Translations under genes and position numbers: made by a program
Assembly: GCA_017541205.1 (NCBI GenBank)
Contig: JAFXZO010000036.1
Location: 1 to 33,917 of the forward strand
Origin: Clostridia bacterium
Lineage (GTDB): Bacteria; Bacillota; Clostridia; Christensenellales; Aristaeellaceae
Direction: 5' to 3'
DNA length: 33,917 nt
Notes under the pieces: model-generated
Told to the model about the DNA's origin: nothing
Databases searched by the model: none
What the model saw: only the letters and a program-made list of their open reading frames with translations
Part shown: positions 7,319 to 14,429 of the stretch, in pieces
Numbering within the stretch: position 1 is the stretch's first letter
Layout: each line of letters begins with the position of its first letter

Positions 7319-8596
7319 ATGATCGACATCAACCTCATCCGGACGAACCCCGACCTGGTGCGGGAAAACATCAAGAAAAAGTTCCAGGACGCCAAGCTCC
7401 CTCTGGTGGACGAGGTGCTGGACCTGGATAAAAAGAACCGCGAGGCGATCCAGCGCGCGGATTATCTGCGTTCCCAGCGCAACAAGATCAGCAAGCAGAT
7501 CGGCGCGCTCATGGGCCAGGGCAAAAAGGAAGAGGCGGAGGTCGCCAAGCAGCAGGTCAAGGACATGCAGGATGAAATGGCCGCCCTGGAGGCTAAGGAA
7601 ACCGAATACGCCGATGAAATCAAAAAGCGCATGATGGTGATTCCGCAGATCATCGATCCTTCCGTGCCCATCGGCAGGGACGACAGCCAGAACGTGGAAA
7701 ACGAGCGCTTTGGCGAGCCTGTGGTGCCCGCGTGGGAGATCCCCTATCATGTGGACATCATGGAGCGCCTGAACGGCATCGATCTGGACGCCGCCCGCCG
7801 CACCTCCGGCAACGGCTTCTATTATCTGAAGGGCGATATCGCCCGGCTGCACAGCTCCATCCTCTCCTACGCCCGGGATTTCATGATCGGCCGCGGGTTC
7901 ACCTACTACGTGCCGCCCTTCATGATCCGCGGCGCGGTGGTCAACGGCGTGATGAGCTTTGCCGAGATGGAAAACATGATGTACAAGATCGAGGGCGAAG
8001 ACCTCTACCTCATCGGCACCAGCGAGCACAGCATGATCGGCAAGTTCATCGACCAGATCCTGGACGAAAGCGAGCTGCCCCAGACGCTGACCTCCTATTC
8101 CCCCTGCTTCCGCAAGGAAGTGGGCGCACACGGCATCGAGGAGCGCGGCGTTTACCGCATCCACCAGTTCGAGAAGCAGGAAATGATCGTGGTCTGCAAG
8201 CCCGAGGAGAGCATGGATTGGTACAACAAGCTCTGGCAGAACACGGTGGACTTCTTCCGCAGCCTGGATATCCCGGTGCGCACCCTCGAATGCTGCTCCG
8301 GCGATCTGGCGGACCTGAAGGTGAAATCCTGCGACGTGGAGGCCTGGAGCCCCCGCCAGAAGAAGTATTTTGAAGTGGGCAGCTGCTCCAACCTCGGCGA
8401 CGCCCAGGCCCGCCGCCTCGGCATCCGGGTCAAGGGCGCGGACGGCAAAAAGTATCTGCCGCATACGCTCAACAACACCGTGGTCGCCCCGCCCCGCATG
8501 CTGATCGCCTTCCTGGAAAACAACCTGCAGGAAGACGGCGCCATCCGCATCCCCGAAGCGCTCAGGCCCTACATGCCCTGCGAAAAGATCGGGTAA
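7319..8596 (+). CDS. serS: Seryl-tRNA synthetase
   Basis: 425 residues, the normal SerRS length. Charges tRNA-Ser with serine in the cytoplasm. It has an N-terminal antiparallel coiled-coil arm that binds the long variable arm of tRNA-Ser (about 25-105, with DYLRSQRNKISKQIG). A class II catalytic core follows: motif 2 is in the SYSPCFRKEVGAHG region, and motif 3 lies near the C-terminus (NNTVVAPPRMLIAFLENN). TSEHSMIGKF and EVGSCSNLGDAQARR are family blocks for serine/adenylate binding. AAAGGA (7303-7308) precedes the ATG. The gene is monocistronic, controlled by the T-box upstream, and ends in an intrinsic terminator at 8638-8676. Confidence 0.97.
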   Translation: MIDINLIRTNPDLVRENIKKKFQDAKLPLVDEVLDLDKKNREAIQRADYLRSQRNKISKQIGALMGQGKKEEAEVAKQQVKDMQDEMAALEAKETEYADEIKKRMMVIPQIIDPSVPIGRDDSQNVENERFGEPVVPAWEIPYHVDIMERLNGIDLDAARRTSGNGFYYLKGDIARLHSSILSYARDFMIGRGFTYYVPPFMIRGAVVNGVMSFAEMENMMYKIEGEDLYLIGTSEHSMIGKFIDQILDESELPQTLTSYSPCFRKEVGAHGIEERGVYRIHQFEKQEMIVVCKPEESMDWYNKLWQNTVDFFRSLDIPVRTLECCSGDLADLKVKSCDVEAWSPRQKKYFEVGSCSNLGDAQARRLGIRVKGADGKKYLPHTLNNTVVAPPRMLIAFLENNLQEDGAIRIPEALRPYMPCEKIG

Positions 8597-8637
8597 GCCC
8601 GAACGAATCGATCAAATACCGGCATCCCATCCTGCGC

Positions 8638-8676
8638 GGCGGACTCCTCCCCCAAGAGGGGTCCGCTGCCTTTTTT
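8638..8676 (+). terminator. Intrinsic terminator of serS
   Basis: GGCGGACTCCTC pairs with GAGGGGTCCGCT (one or two G-U pairs), followed by GCC and T6 at 8671-8676. Confidence 0.85.
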
Positions 8677-8729
8677 CGCTTATCTTTGGACGGCATTCCG
8701 CTTTTTGGCGATTTTTCGACCGGAATCCC

Positions 8730-8758
8730 TTGATTTTTGCGCGCTGATCGTGTATCCT
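8730..8758 (+). promoter_or_regulatory. Promoter of the LacI-GGDEF gene
   Basis: TTGATT (8730-8735), 17-nt spacer, TATCCT (8753-8758). It lies downstream of an in-frame possible start at 8737, which supports the internal start at 8875. Confidence 0.55.
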
Positions 8759-8874
8759 ATATGGGAAATAAATTACGCGATCATTCGATACGCTTCGGCC
8801 TGTCCCGCAAGGGAGGCGGCCTTGGCGTGTTTTCCGCGGCAAACGCAGCATACGACGCAATTCGGAGACAGCCT

Positions 8875-10779
8875 ATGAGAAAATACCGCATCGCCTTCTT
8901 CACGGCGGATTGGAATTATGAATTGGTGGAGACCACGCTGCACGGGCTCAAAAAATACGTGCAGCACCATGATAACGTGCGTCTTTGCGTGTTCGACTGC
9001 TTCGGCAAGGACACCAATACCCTCAAGGATCGCAGCGAATACGCCATCTATGATCTGGTGGACATGCACCAGTTTGACGGCGTGCTGATCCAAAGCAACC
9101 AGATCGTATTGGAGCCTGTCCGAAAGCAGCTGGAAAAGCGCGCAAGGGCCGCGGGCATCCCCAGCATGACGATCGACTGCCCGCTGGCCGGCTGCACCCT
9201 GATCGGCATCGATAACGAGCAGGCCCAGTACGATATGGCCGAGCACGTGATCCGGCATCACGGGGCGCGCACGCTGGTGTATCTGACGGGCCTGATGGAA
9301 AACGGCTGCCCTGAAGGCATGCAGCGCAGGGATGGCTTTCTTCGGGCATGCAGGGACAACGGCATCCCCGCCGAAAACATCCAGGTGTTCCAGGGCACCT
9401 GGCGCACCTCGGACGGCTATCAGCTGGGAAAGATGTGGTTTGAAGAGGGCCGCCCGCTGCCGGACGCTTTTGTGTGCGCCAACGATGAAATGGCGCTGGG
9501 CCTGATGGAAGCGCTGGAGGAGCACGGCATCCACGCGCCGCGGGATCTGATCGTGGTCGGCTTTGACGACGTATCCAGCGCCGAGCTTTCGCGTCCCCGC
9601 GTTTCCACCGTGCGCCGCGACCAGTTGGAACTTTGCTATTACGCCCTGGACAGGCTGATCGCCCAGATCGACGGCGAGGAGCATCGCCCCTTTATCCCCT
9701 TCCATTATACGCTGCTTCCCTCGGAATCCTGCGGCTGCCCGCTGACGGCCCAATCAGGCTATATCCGCGATAAATATTTCAAGCAGATCCGGTTTCTGAA
9801 GAATTTCTACGGCCTCCAGGACGATATGGCCCAGGAGCTTTTTGAGACCGACGATCTGCTCGAGCTGGCCAAGATCGTGGTGAAGCACAAAGAAATCTTC
9901 GGCTGCCAGAACATCTACATGTGCTACAACGATTATTATTTTGACAATTACGATAAAAAGCAGTGGGGCCAGAACGCCGAGCGCTACGGAACCAACATGG
10001 TGCTGGCCGGGTGCGATCTGGACGGCCTTTGCTCGGAAGACGGGCAGCAGTATCTTCGCTTCCCGACCAAGCTCCTTTTGCCCGGCGACCTGCCCGAAAA
10101 GGAGCGCTTCCTGGTGTTCTATCCCCTGCATTACAACACGTATTCCATCGGCTTCCTGGCCATGAACGATATCAGCCAGGCGGCCAAGCTGAACCTGCAC
10201 AAGAGTATTTTCAGCTTCCTGGAGATCGCCATTGAAAACGTGCGCAAGAAGCGGCTGCTGCGGCAGTTCAACGAGGTGCTCGACAGCCTCTACATCCACG
10301 ACGGCCTCACGAGCCTCTACAACCGCTTCGGCTACGGCCGCTTCGGCCAGCAGACCTTCGACACGCTCATGCAGGAAAGCGGCGGCGTGCAGATCCTCTT
10401 CATCGACATGGACAACCTGAAAACCATCAACGATACTATGGGCCATCAATACGGCGACACCGCCATCCGCGATACCGCGCGCCTCCTGCGCGAATGCTGC
10501 TGGGAGGGAGATTTCCTCATGCGGTTTGGCGGGGATGAATTCCTGGTGATCGCCTCCGTCAACGAGGAAGGATTGGAGGAAAAGATCCAATCCGCCATCC
10601 GGGCATATAACGAGGCCGGCGCAAACCCCTTCCAGCTGAGCGTCAGCATCGGCGTGATCCCCGCCGACGCGCAGAGCACCCGTTCCCTCGAATCCTGCGT
10701 GCAGGCCGCGGACGCGCTGATGTACCGCAGCAAAAGCCAAAAGAAGCGCCAGCGCGCGGATGCCCTGTCTAAGCAATAA
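8875..10779 (+). CDS. Cytoplasmic diguanylate cyclase with LacI-type ligand-binding domain
   Basis: 634 residues, soluble. Residues 1-290 look like a periplasmic-binding-protein-fold sensor of the LacI/GalR type without its DNA-binding helix-turn-helix: KYRIAFFTADWNYEL, FDGVLIQSN, the sugar-binding-like PDAFVCANDEMALGLMEAL, and DLIVVGFDDVSSAELSRPRVSTV. A middle region (about 300-440), perhaps GAF-like, contains YFDNYDKKQWGQ. The GGDEF domain has IHDGLTSLYNR, LFIDMDNLKTINDTMGHQYGD and RFGGDEF (552-556). The signature is intact, so it should make c-di-GMP. The usual product-inhibition RxxD site is WEGD (543-546), so feedback control is probably lost. Start chosen because GGAG (8864-8867) is 7 nt before ATG 8875 and the promoter overlaps the longer frame. 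Confidence 0.88.
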   Translation: MRKYRIAFFTADWNYELVETTLHGLKKYVQHHDNVRLCVFDCFGKDTNTLKDRSEYAIYDLVDMHQFDGVLIQSNQIVLEPVRKQLEKRARAAGIPSMTIDCPLAGCTLIGIDNEQAQYDMAEHVIRHHGARTLVYLTGLMENGCPEGMQRRDGFLRACRDNGIPAENIQVFQGTWRTSDGYQLGKMWFEEGRPLPDAFVCANDEMALGLMEALEEHGIHAPRDLIVVGFDDVSSAELSRPRVSTVRRDQLELCYYALDRLIAQIDGEEHRPFIPFHYTLLPSESCGCPLTAQSGYIRDKYFKQIRFLKNFYGLQDDMAQELFETDDLLELAKIVVKHKEIFGCQNIYMCYNDYYFDNYDKKQWGQNAERYGTNMVLAGCDLDGLCSEDGQQYLRFPTKLLLPGDLPEKERFLVFYPLHYNTYSIGFLAMNDISQAAKLNLHKSIFSFLEIAIENVRKKRLLRQFNEVLDSLYIHDGLTSLYNRFGYGRFGQQTFDTLMQESGGVQILFIDMDNLKTINDTMGHQYGDTAIRDTARLLRECCWEGDFLMRFGGDEFLVIASVNEEGLEEKIQSAIRAYNEAGANPFQLSVSIGVIPADAQSTRSLESCVQAADALMYRSKSQKKRQRADALSKQ

Positions 10780-10811
10780 CGGGCCCGAACGGCTTTCATT
10801 CATTATCCGCA

Positions 10812-10855
10812 GGCCGGAATCAATTATTGATTTTCCGGCCATGATCCTGTATAAT
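10812..10855 (+). promoter_or_regulatory. Strong promoter with overlapping palindrome
   Basis: TTGATT (10827-10832), 17-nt spacer, perfect TATAAT (10850-10855). The -35 lies inside a dyad: GGCCGGAATCAA (10812-10823) against TTGATTTTCCGGCC (10827-10840), perfect apart from a 2-nt bulge. This suits a repressor operator, or a terminator-like structure for the upstream gene. Confidence 0.75.
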
Positions 10856-10885
10856 AGGGATCGGAATACTGCGAAAGGAGGTCAA

Positions 10886-10993
10886 ATGAACGATGAACAT
10901 GGAGGCTATCGTCGGCTAACTGAATATTCAGGCGCATATCATCATGAGGGATATACCCTCTTGTTTTGTGCGCCGCATACAAGTAACTTCTAA
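10886..10993 (+). CDS. Candidate 35-residue leader peptide or small protein
   Basis: Short frame starting at an ATG 5 nt behind a near-perfect AAAGGAGG ribosome site (10874-10881) and ~30 nt from a perfect TATAAT promoter. The peptide is hydrophilic, rich in Tyr, His and Gly, and ends CAPHTSNF; it is unlike any family I recognise. A second, overlapping 8-codon frame (MNMEAIVG) starts at 10893. The RNA here can fold: CTGAATATTCAG (10920-10931), GAGGG-ATATA-CCCTC followed by TTGTTTT (10946-10967), and GGCGCA (10931-10936) with TGCGCC (10969-10974). An intrinsic terminator follows at 11002-11050, before the resistance-like genes. This resembles leader-peptide attenuation. Alternatively the transcript is a small RNA and the frame is incidental. 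Confidence 0.5.
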   Translation: MNDEHGGYRRLTEYSGAYHHEGYTLLFCAPHTSNF

Positions 10994-11001
10994 ACGTGGA
11001 A

Positions 11002-11050
11002 ACCGCAGGATGCAGCCACAATGGGAGCTGCTTCACTGCGGTATTATTTT
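11002..11050 (+). terminator. Intrinsic terminator or attenuator behind the leader ORF
   Basis: ACCGCAG (11002-11008) pairs with CTGCGGT (11036-11042), with an inner GCAGC/GCTGC stem, followed by ATTATTTT. It sits about 180 nt before the next start codon, so it would stop the leader transcript unless read through. Confidence 0.75.
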
Positions 11051-11096
11051 ACTCTGATGCCAGCCGTGCACGCTGTTCGCGGCCCGGCTGGACGGA
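11046..11096 (+). repeat. Hairpin repeat family B, copy 1
   Basis: 51-bp unit beginning in the T-tract of the preceding terminator. Stem CCAGCC (11060-11065) and GGCTGG (11086-11091) enclose the loop GTGCACGCTGTTCGCGGCCC. The loop differs by a single base from the loop of family A (on the opposite strand), although the stems differ. Confidence 0.88.
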
Positions 11097-11124
11097 CAAT
11101 TGGCCTTTGGCCAATTTCCTCATC

Positions 11125-11175
11125 ATTTTACTCTGATGCCAGCCGTGCACGCTGTTCGCGGCCCGGCTGGACGGA
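11125..11175 (+). repeat. Hairpin repeat family B, copy 2
   Basis: Identical over 51 bp to the copy 79 bp upstream. Between the copies is a perfect 8-bp hairpin AATTGGCC-TTT-GGCCAATT (11098-11116). Confidence 0.88.
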
Positions 11176-11231
11176 TGGATATGAGAACGATTGGATAGCG
11201 AACAACACAAGGATGAATGGAGGAAGCGTGT

Positions 11232-12962
11232 ATGAACATTCGGTTGGTGCCTGTCACCGATGACAATAAAGACGCAATCCTGGCCCTTTCTGTGCGCGAG
11301 GATCAGCCCTTCGTCGCGCCCAATGACGTATCGCTGCGGCAGGCCGATGAAGCCAACGCCGAAAACCCCGGCGTGGCGCGTCCGTTCGGCATCTGGGCGG
11401 ACGGCAGGCTGGTGGGCTTTTGCATGTTCGCCTTCGCCCCGGAGGAGGAGGACCCGGAGGACCGGTACTGGCTGTGGCGCTTCATGATCGACAAAAGCGA
11501 GCAGGACAAAGGCTACGGCCAGGCCGCCCTTCAGGAGATCATCCGGTATTTCAAAAAGAACGGCGCGGACAGGCTTTACCTGTCCACCGAGCCGGAGAAC
11601 GAAAGAGGCCTCCACATCTATCACAAGGCCGGCTTCCGGGAGAACGGCATCATCAGCGATGAGGAAGCCGTTCTGATGCGGATGCTGGAGGGCCCGAACA
11701 AAACGGTCAAAACGGTCAACGGCATTCAGGTGGATCAGGTGCTGCGGATCAAAGGAAAGCGGGGCTACGGCGTGAGCATGGCGCTCTCCGACGGCGAGGA
11801 TACGGCCGCCTATTGCTCCGGCAGCGCACGCTTCGGCCGGGAGTTCCCGGTGAAGCCGGATACGCTGTTCCAGGCAGGTTCCGTCAGCAAGCCCATGTTC
11901 GCCCTGACGCTGCTGCGGTACGCGGACAAGGGGCTGATCGACCTGGACGCGGACATTTCCGGCGTCGTGCCGGAATTCGTCAAAAAAGGCCCCCTGACCT
12001 TCGCCGCGCTGCTTTCCCACACGGCGGGCTACAACGTGCACGGCTTCCCCGGCTACCCCGCAAAACACGCGCCGCTCTCCCTGGAAGACGTGCTGAATGG
12101 CAAGGGCAACACGCCGAAGCTGCGCCGGATACGCCCTTACGGCAAGCAGCACCTGTATTCCGGCGGCGGCATCACCCTGGCCGAGCTGGCCTTTACCCGC
12201 ATCACGGGAGAGACGCTGCGGGACGCCTTCCAGAAAGAAGTCGCCGAACCGCTGAAGCTGACCAGGAGCGGGTTCTTCCAGCCCCTGGACGAAGAGAAGG
12301 TCCCCAACGCCGCCTTTGGCGGCCGGCTCGGGCAGAAGGAAGACGCCGCCCACGGATACCGCTATTACCCCGAACATGCCGCCGCGGGCTTCTGGGCCAC
12401 GCCCACGGAGCTGGTGAAGATCGGCCTCGCCCTTTCCCGCAGCTACCGCAAGGGCGGCCTGCTCAAAAAGAAGACCGCCCGGCGCATGCTGACGCCGGTG
12501 ATGGGCAATTACGGGCTGTGCATCTACAATCTCCGGAGAGACATCGGCTGCCATGGCGGCTGGAACGAGGGCTTCCTGACGGAGTGGTGGTTCTCCCTGC
12601 GGGAAGACCTGTGCGTGGCCAGCATGCTGAACAGGACCGCGGAAGCGCTGGCCGAAAAGCATTCGGCGGTCGCGATGGAGCTGTTCCAGGGCGCGGAAAT
12701 GGGTTTGGCCGAGGAATGCAGCAAGCGGGGCTGGAAAGCCTGCTGCGGAAAATATGAACAGCTTATCCCCGATTTCCGTCTGGAAGAAGTCTTCCTGCAG
12801 GACGGAGACCTGTACGCGAAAATCGCGGGGAAGGACGGCGAATCTACCAGCAAGCTCTACCCCATTGGAAAAAAGACCTTTGGCCGCAAGGGCGGCCTCG
12901 TCAAGATCGTCTTCGGCGAAAACTGCCTGACGGTCGACGGAATCACCTGCAAAAAAATTTGA
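11232..12962 (+). CDS. GNAT acetyltransferase-serine hydrolase fusion
   Basis: 576 residues, two enzyme domains in one chain. Residues 1-~152 are a GNAT N-acetyltransferase: FMIDKSEQDKGYGQAALQEI carries the acetyl-CoA loop (Q-x-x-GYGQ-A), and IYHKAGFRENG is the usual C-terminal element; it resembles diamine/spermidine acetyltransferases. From ~165 on there is a class C beta-lactamase/DD-peptidase fold: nucleophile motif S217-V-S-K220 in QAGSVSKPMF, Y309-S-G (instead of Y-x-N), and H441-GG as the KTG counterpart. A C-terminal beta-rich domain (~495-576) closes with GFTCKKL-like GITCKKI and is shared with the next gene. No signal peptide, so cell-wall substrates are unlikely; esterase or amidase action is possible. 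GGAGG (11219-11223) supports the start. Confidence 0.85.
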   Translation: MNIRLVPVTDDNKDAILALSVREDQPFVAPNDVSLRQADEANAENPGVARPFGIWADGRLVGFCMFAFAPEEEDPEDRYWLWRFMIDKSEQDKGYGQAALQEIIRYFKKNGADRLYLSTEPENERGLHIYHKAGFRENGIISDEEAVLMRMLEGPNKTVKTVNGIQVDQVLRIKGKRGYGVSMALSDGEDTAAYCSGSARFGREFPVKPDTLFQAGSVSKPMFALTLLRYADKGLIDLDADISGVVPEFVKKGPLTFAALLSHTAGYNVHGFPGYPAKHAPLSLEDVLNGKGNTPKLRRIRPYGKQHLYSGGGITLAELAFTRITGETLRDAFQKEVAEPLKLTRSGFFQPLDEEKVPNAAFGGRLGQKEDAAHGYRYYPEHAAAGFWATPTELVKIGLALSRSYRKGGLLKKKTARRMLTPVMGNYGLCIYNLRRDIGCHGGWNEGFLTEWWFSLREDLCVASMLNRTAEALAEKHSAVAMELFQGAEMGLAEECSKRGWKACCGKYEQLIPDFRLEEVFLQDGDLYAKIAGKDGESTSKLYPIGKKTFGRKGGLVKIVFGENCLTVDGITCKKI

Positions 12963-12979
12963 GCAAAGGAAGAAAAAAC

Positions 12980-14356
12980 ATGGATAAGAAAACAAGGATG
13001 GAAGAGCTGGCCCGCGAGGCGCTTAAGAAAGGCGGCTTCAACGGGGCATGGCTTTACGCCGAAAACGGCCAGATCGTATCCAAGGGCGCGCTGGGGTTTT
13101 GCGACCCTCAGGAAAAACAGCCCATCGCGGAGGACACCATTTTCCAATTGGCCTCGGTCTCCAAGCAGTTCACGGCGGCGGCCGTCATGCTGACGGTGCG
13201 GCGGGGGCTGCTGGGCCTCGAAGACAAGATCCTGAAGTATTTCCCGGAGCTGACCGCGTACGAGAATGTAACGGTGCGGCAGCTGCTCACCCATACCGGC
13301 GGCGTGCCCGATTACTTTGGCGACGCGGACTGGTTCATCCGCATCTGGAAGGAAGAGCGCAGGGTCCCGGGCAACGGCGAGGTCCCGCGGTTTCTGTGCG
13401 AAACCAAGCTGAAGCCCGATTTCGCCCCGGGAGAAAAGTTTTCCTACTCCAACACCGGCTACAACCTGCTGGCGCTGCTGGTGGAGCGGCTCTCCGGCGT
13501 TCCCTATGAAGATTTCCTTCAGAAAAACGTCTTTGACCCCGTCGGCATGGGCAGCACCCGCTGCTGCCATACCCGCCGGGACGGCGTTCCCTTTGAAAAC
13601 TACGCCCAGGCGATCGTGCTGGAAGACGGCAAATTTGTACGGGATGTGGATTCAAAGGCAGTCGGCGACGTGATCGCCTTCGACGGCGTGAACGGCGACG
13701 ACTACGTATACACCAACATCTTCGATATGCTCGCCTGGGACAGGGCGCTGCGCGAGGGCAAGGTGCTCACGCTTGAAGAGCAGCAGATCATGTACGCCCC
13801 CGGCAAGCTCTTGAGCGGCGAAAACGCCGTTTACGATGAGGACGAGGGCATGGGCTACGGCTTTGGCTGGACAGTCCGCCGGGACGAAAAGCTCGGCCTC
13901 GTCGTAAGCCACAGCGGCGGCATGCCGGGCGTCAGCACCTGGTTTGAACGCTGGATCGACGCGGATCGGGTGCTGGTGATGCTCTTCAACCGCGACCCGT
14001 TGGATTACAGAGCGGGAATGGGCGCGTGGGACGGCCTGCGGGCGATTGCCGCGGACAGGGAGCCAAAACCGATTCAAACCATCGAGGAAATTGCGCTCCC
14101 AAATCCCGACAAGTCCAAATGGGAGAGCTTCTGCGGCAAGTACGAGCATCCCGAAGACGACGATTTCATCGTCGACGAGGTTTACCTGAAGGACGGCGAG
14201 CTTCACGCGAAGGCTGTCGACGAAGACGGCGTCAAATTGGAATTCAGGCTCTATCCCATCGGGGAAAACGAGTTTGGCCGCAAGGGCGGCATGCTCAAGC
14301 TGAAATTCGGCGACGGCTGCGCGATGTACAACGGTTTCACCTGCAAAAAGCTGTAA
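12980..14356 (+). CDS. Serine hydrolase, class C beta-lactamase-like
   Basis: 458 residues, cytoplasmic. Family features: S59-V-S-K62 in QLASVSKQFTAAAV, LLTHTGGVPDYFGD, the Y156-S-N158 motif in FSYSNTGYNLLALLVE, and H311-SGG in VVSHSGGMPGVSTWF. It should be an acyl-enzyme-forming esterase, peptidase or lactamase; the substrate is unknown. The last ~80 residues (CGKY, a central LYPIGENEFGRKGG, and a GFTCKKL end) match the C-terminus of the upstream fusion protein, so the two are tandem paralogues, this one without the GNAT domain. AAAGGAAG (12965-12972) precedes the ATG at 12980; a TTG at 12959 overlapping the upstream stop is less likely. The 17-nt gap implies one operon. Confidence 0.87.
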   Translation: MDKKTRMEELAREALKKGGFNGAWLYAENGQIVSKGALGFCDPQEKQPIAEDTIFQLASVSKQFTAAAVMLTVRRGLLGLEDKILKYFPELTAYENVTVRQLLTHTGGVPDYFGDADWFIRIWKEERRVPGNGEVPRFLCETKLKPDFAPGEKFSYSNTGYNLLALLVERLSGVPYEDFLQKNVFDPVGMGSTRCCHTRRDGVPFENYAQAIVLEDGKFVRDVDSKAVGDVIAFDGVNGDDYVYTNIFDMLAWDRALREGKVLTLEEQQIMYAPGKLLSGENAVYDEDEGMGYGFGWTVRRDEKLGLVVSHSGGMPGVSTWFERWIDADRVLVMLFNRDPLDYRAGMGAWDGLRAIAADREPKPIQTIEEIALPNPDKSKWESFCGKYEHPEDDDFIVDEVYLKDGELHAKAVDEDGVKLEFRLYPIGENEFGRKGGMLKLKFGDGCAMYNGFTCKKL

Positions 14357-14370
14357 CCGGCGCCGCGGCG

Positions 14371-14398
14371 ATGCGGCGGGGAGCGATCCCCGCCGCAT
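14371..14398 (+). other. Perfect 11-bp intra-operon hairpin
   Basis: ATGCGGCGGGG-AGCGAT-CCCCGCCGCAT lies between the hydrolase and methyltransferase genes. No T-run follows, so it would more likely protect or process mRNA than terminate it. Confidence 0.5.
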
Positions 14399-14429
14399 GA
14401 AGAGAAAACAGAGTTTACGGAGGAAAAAA

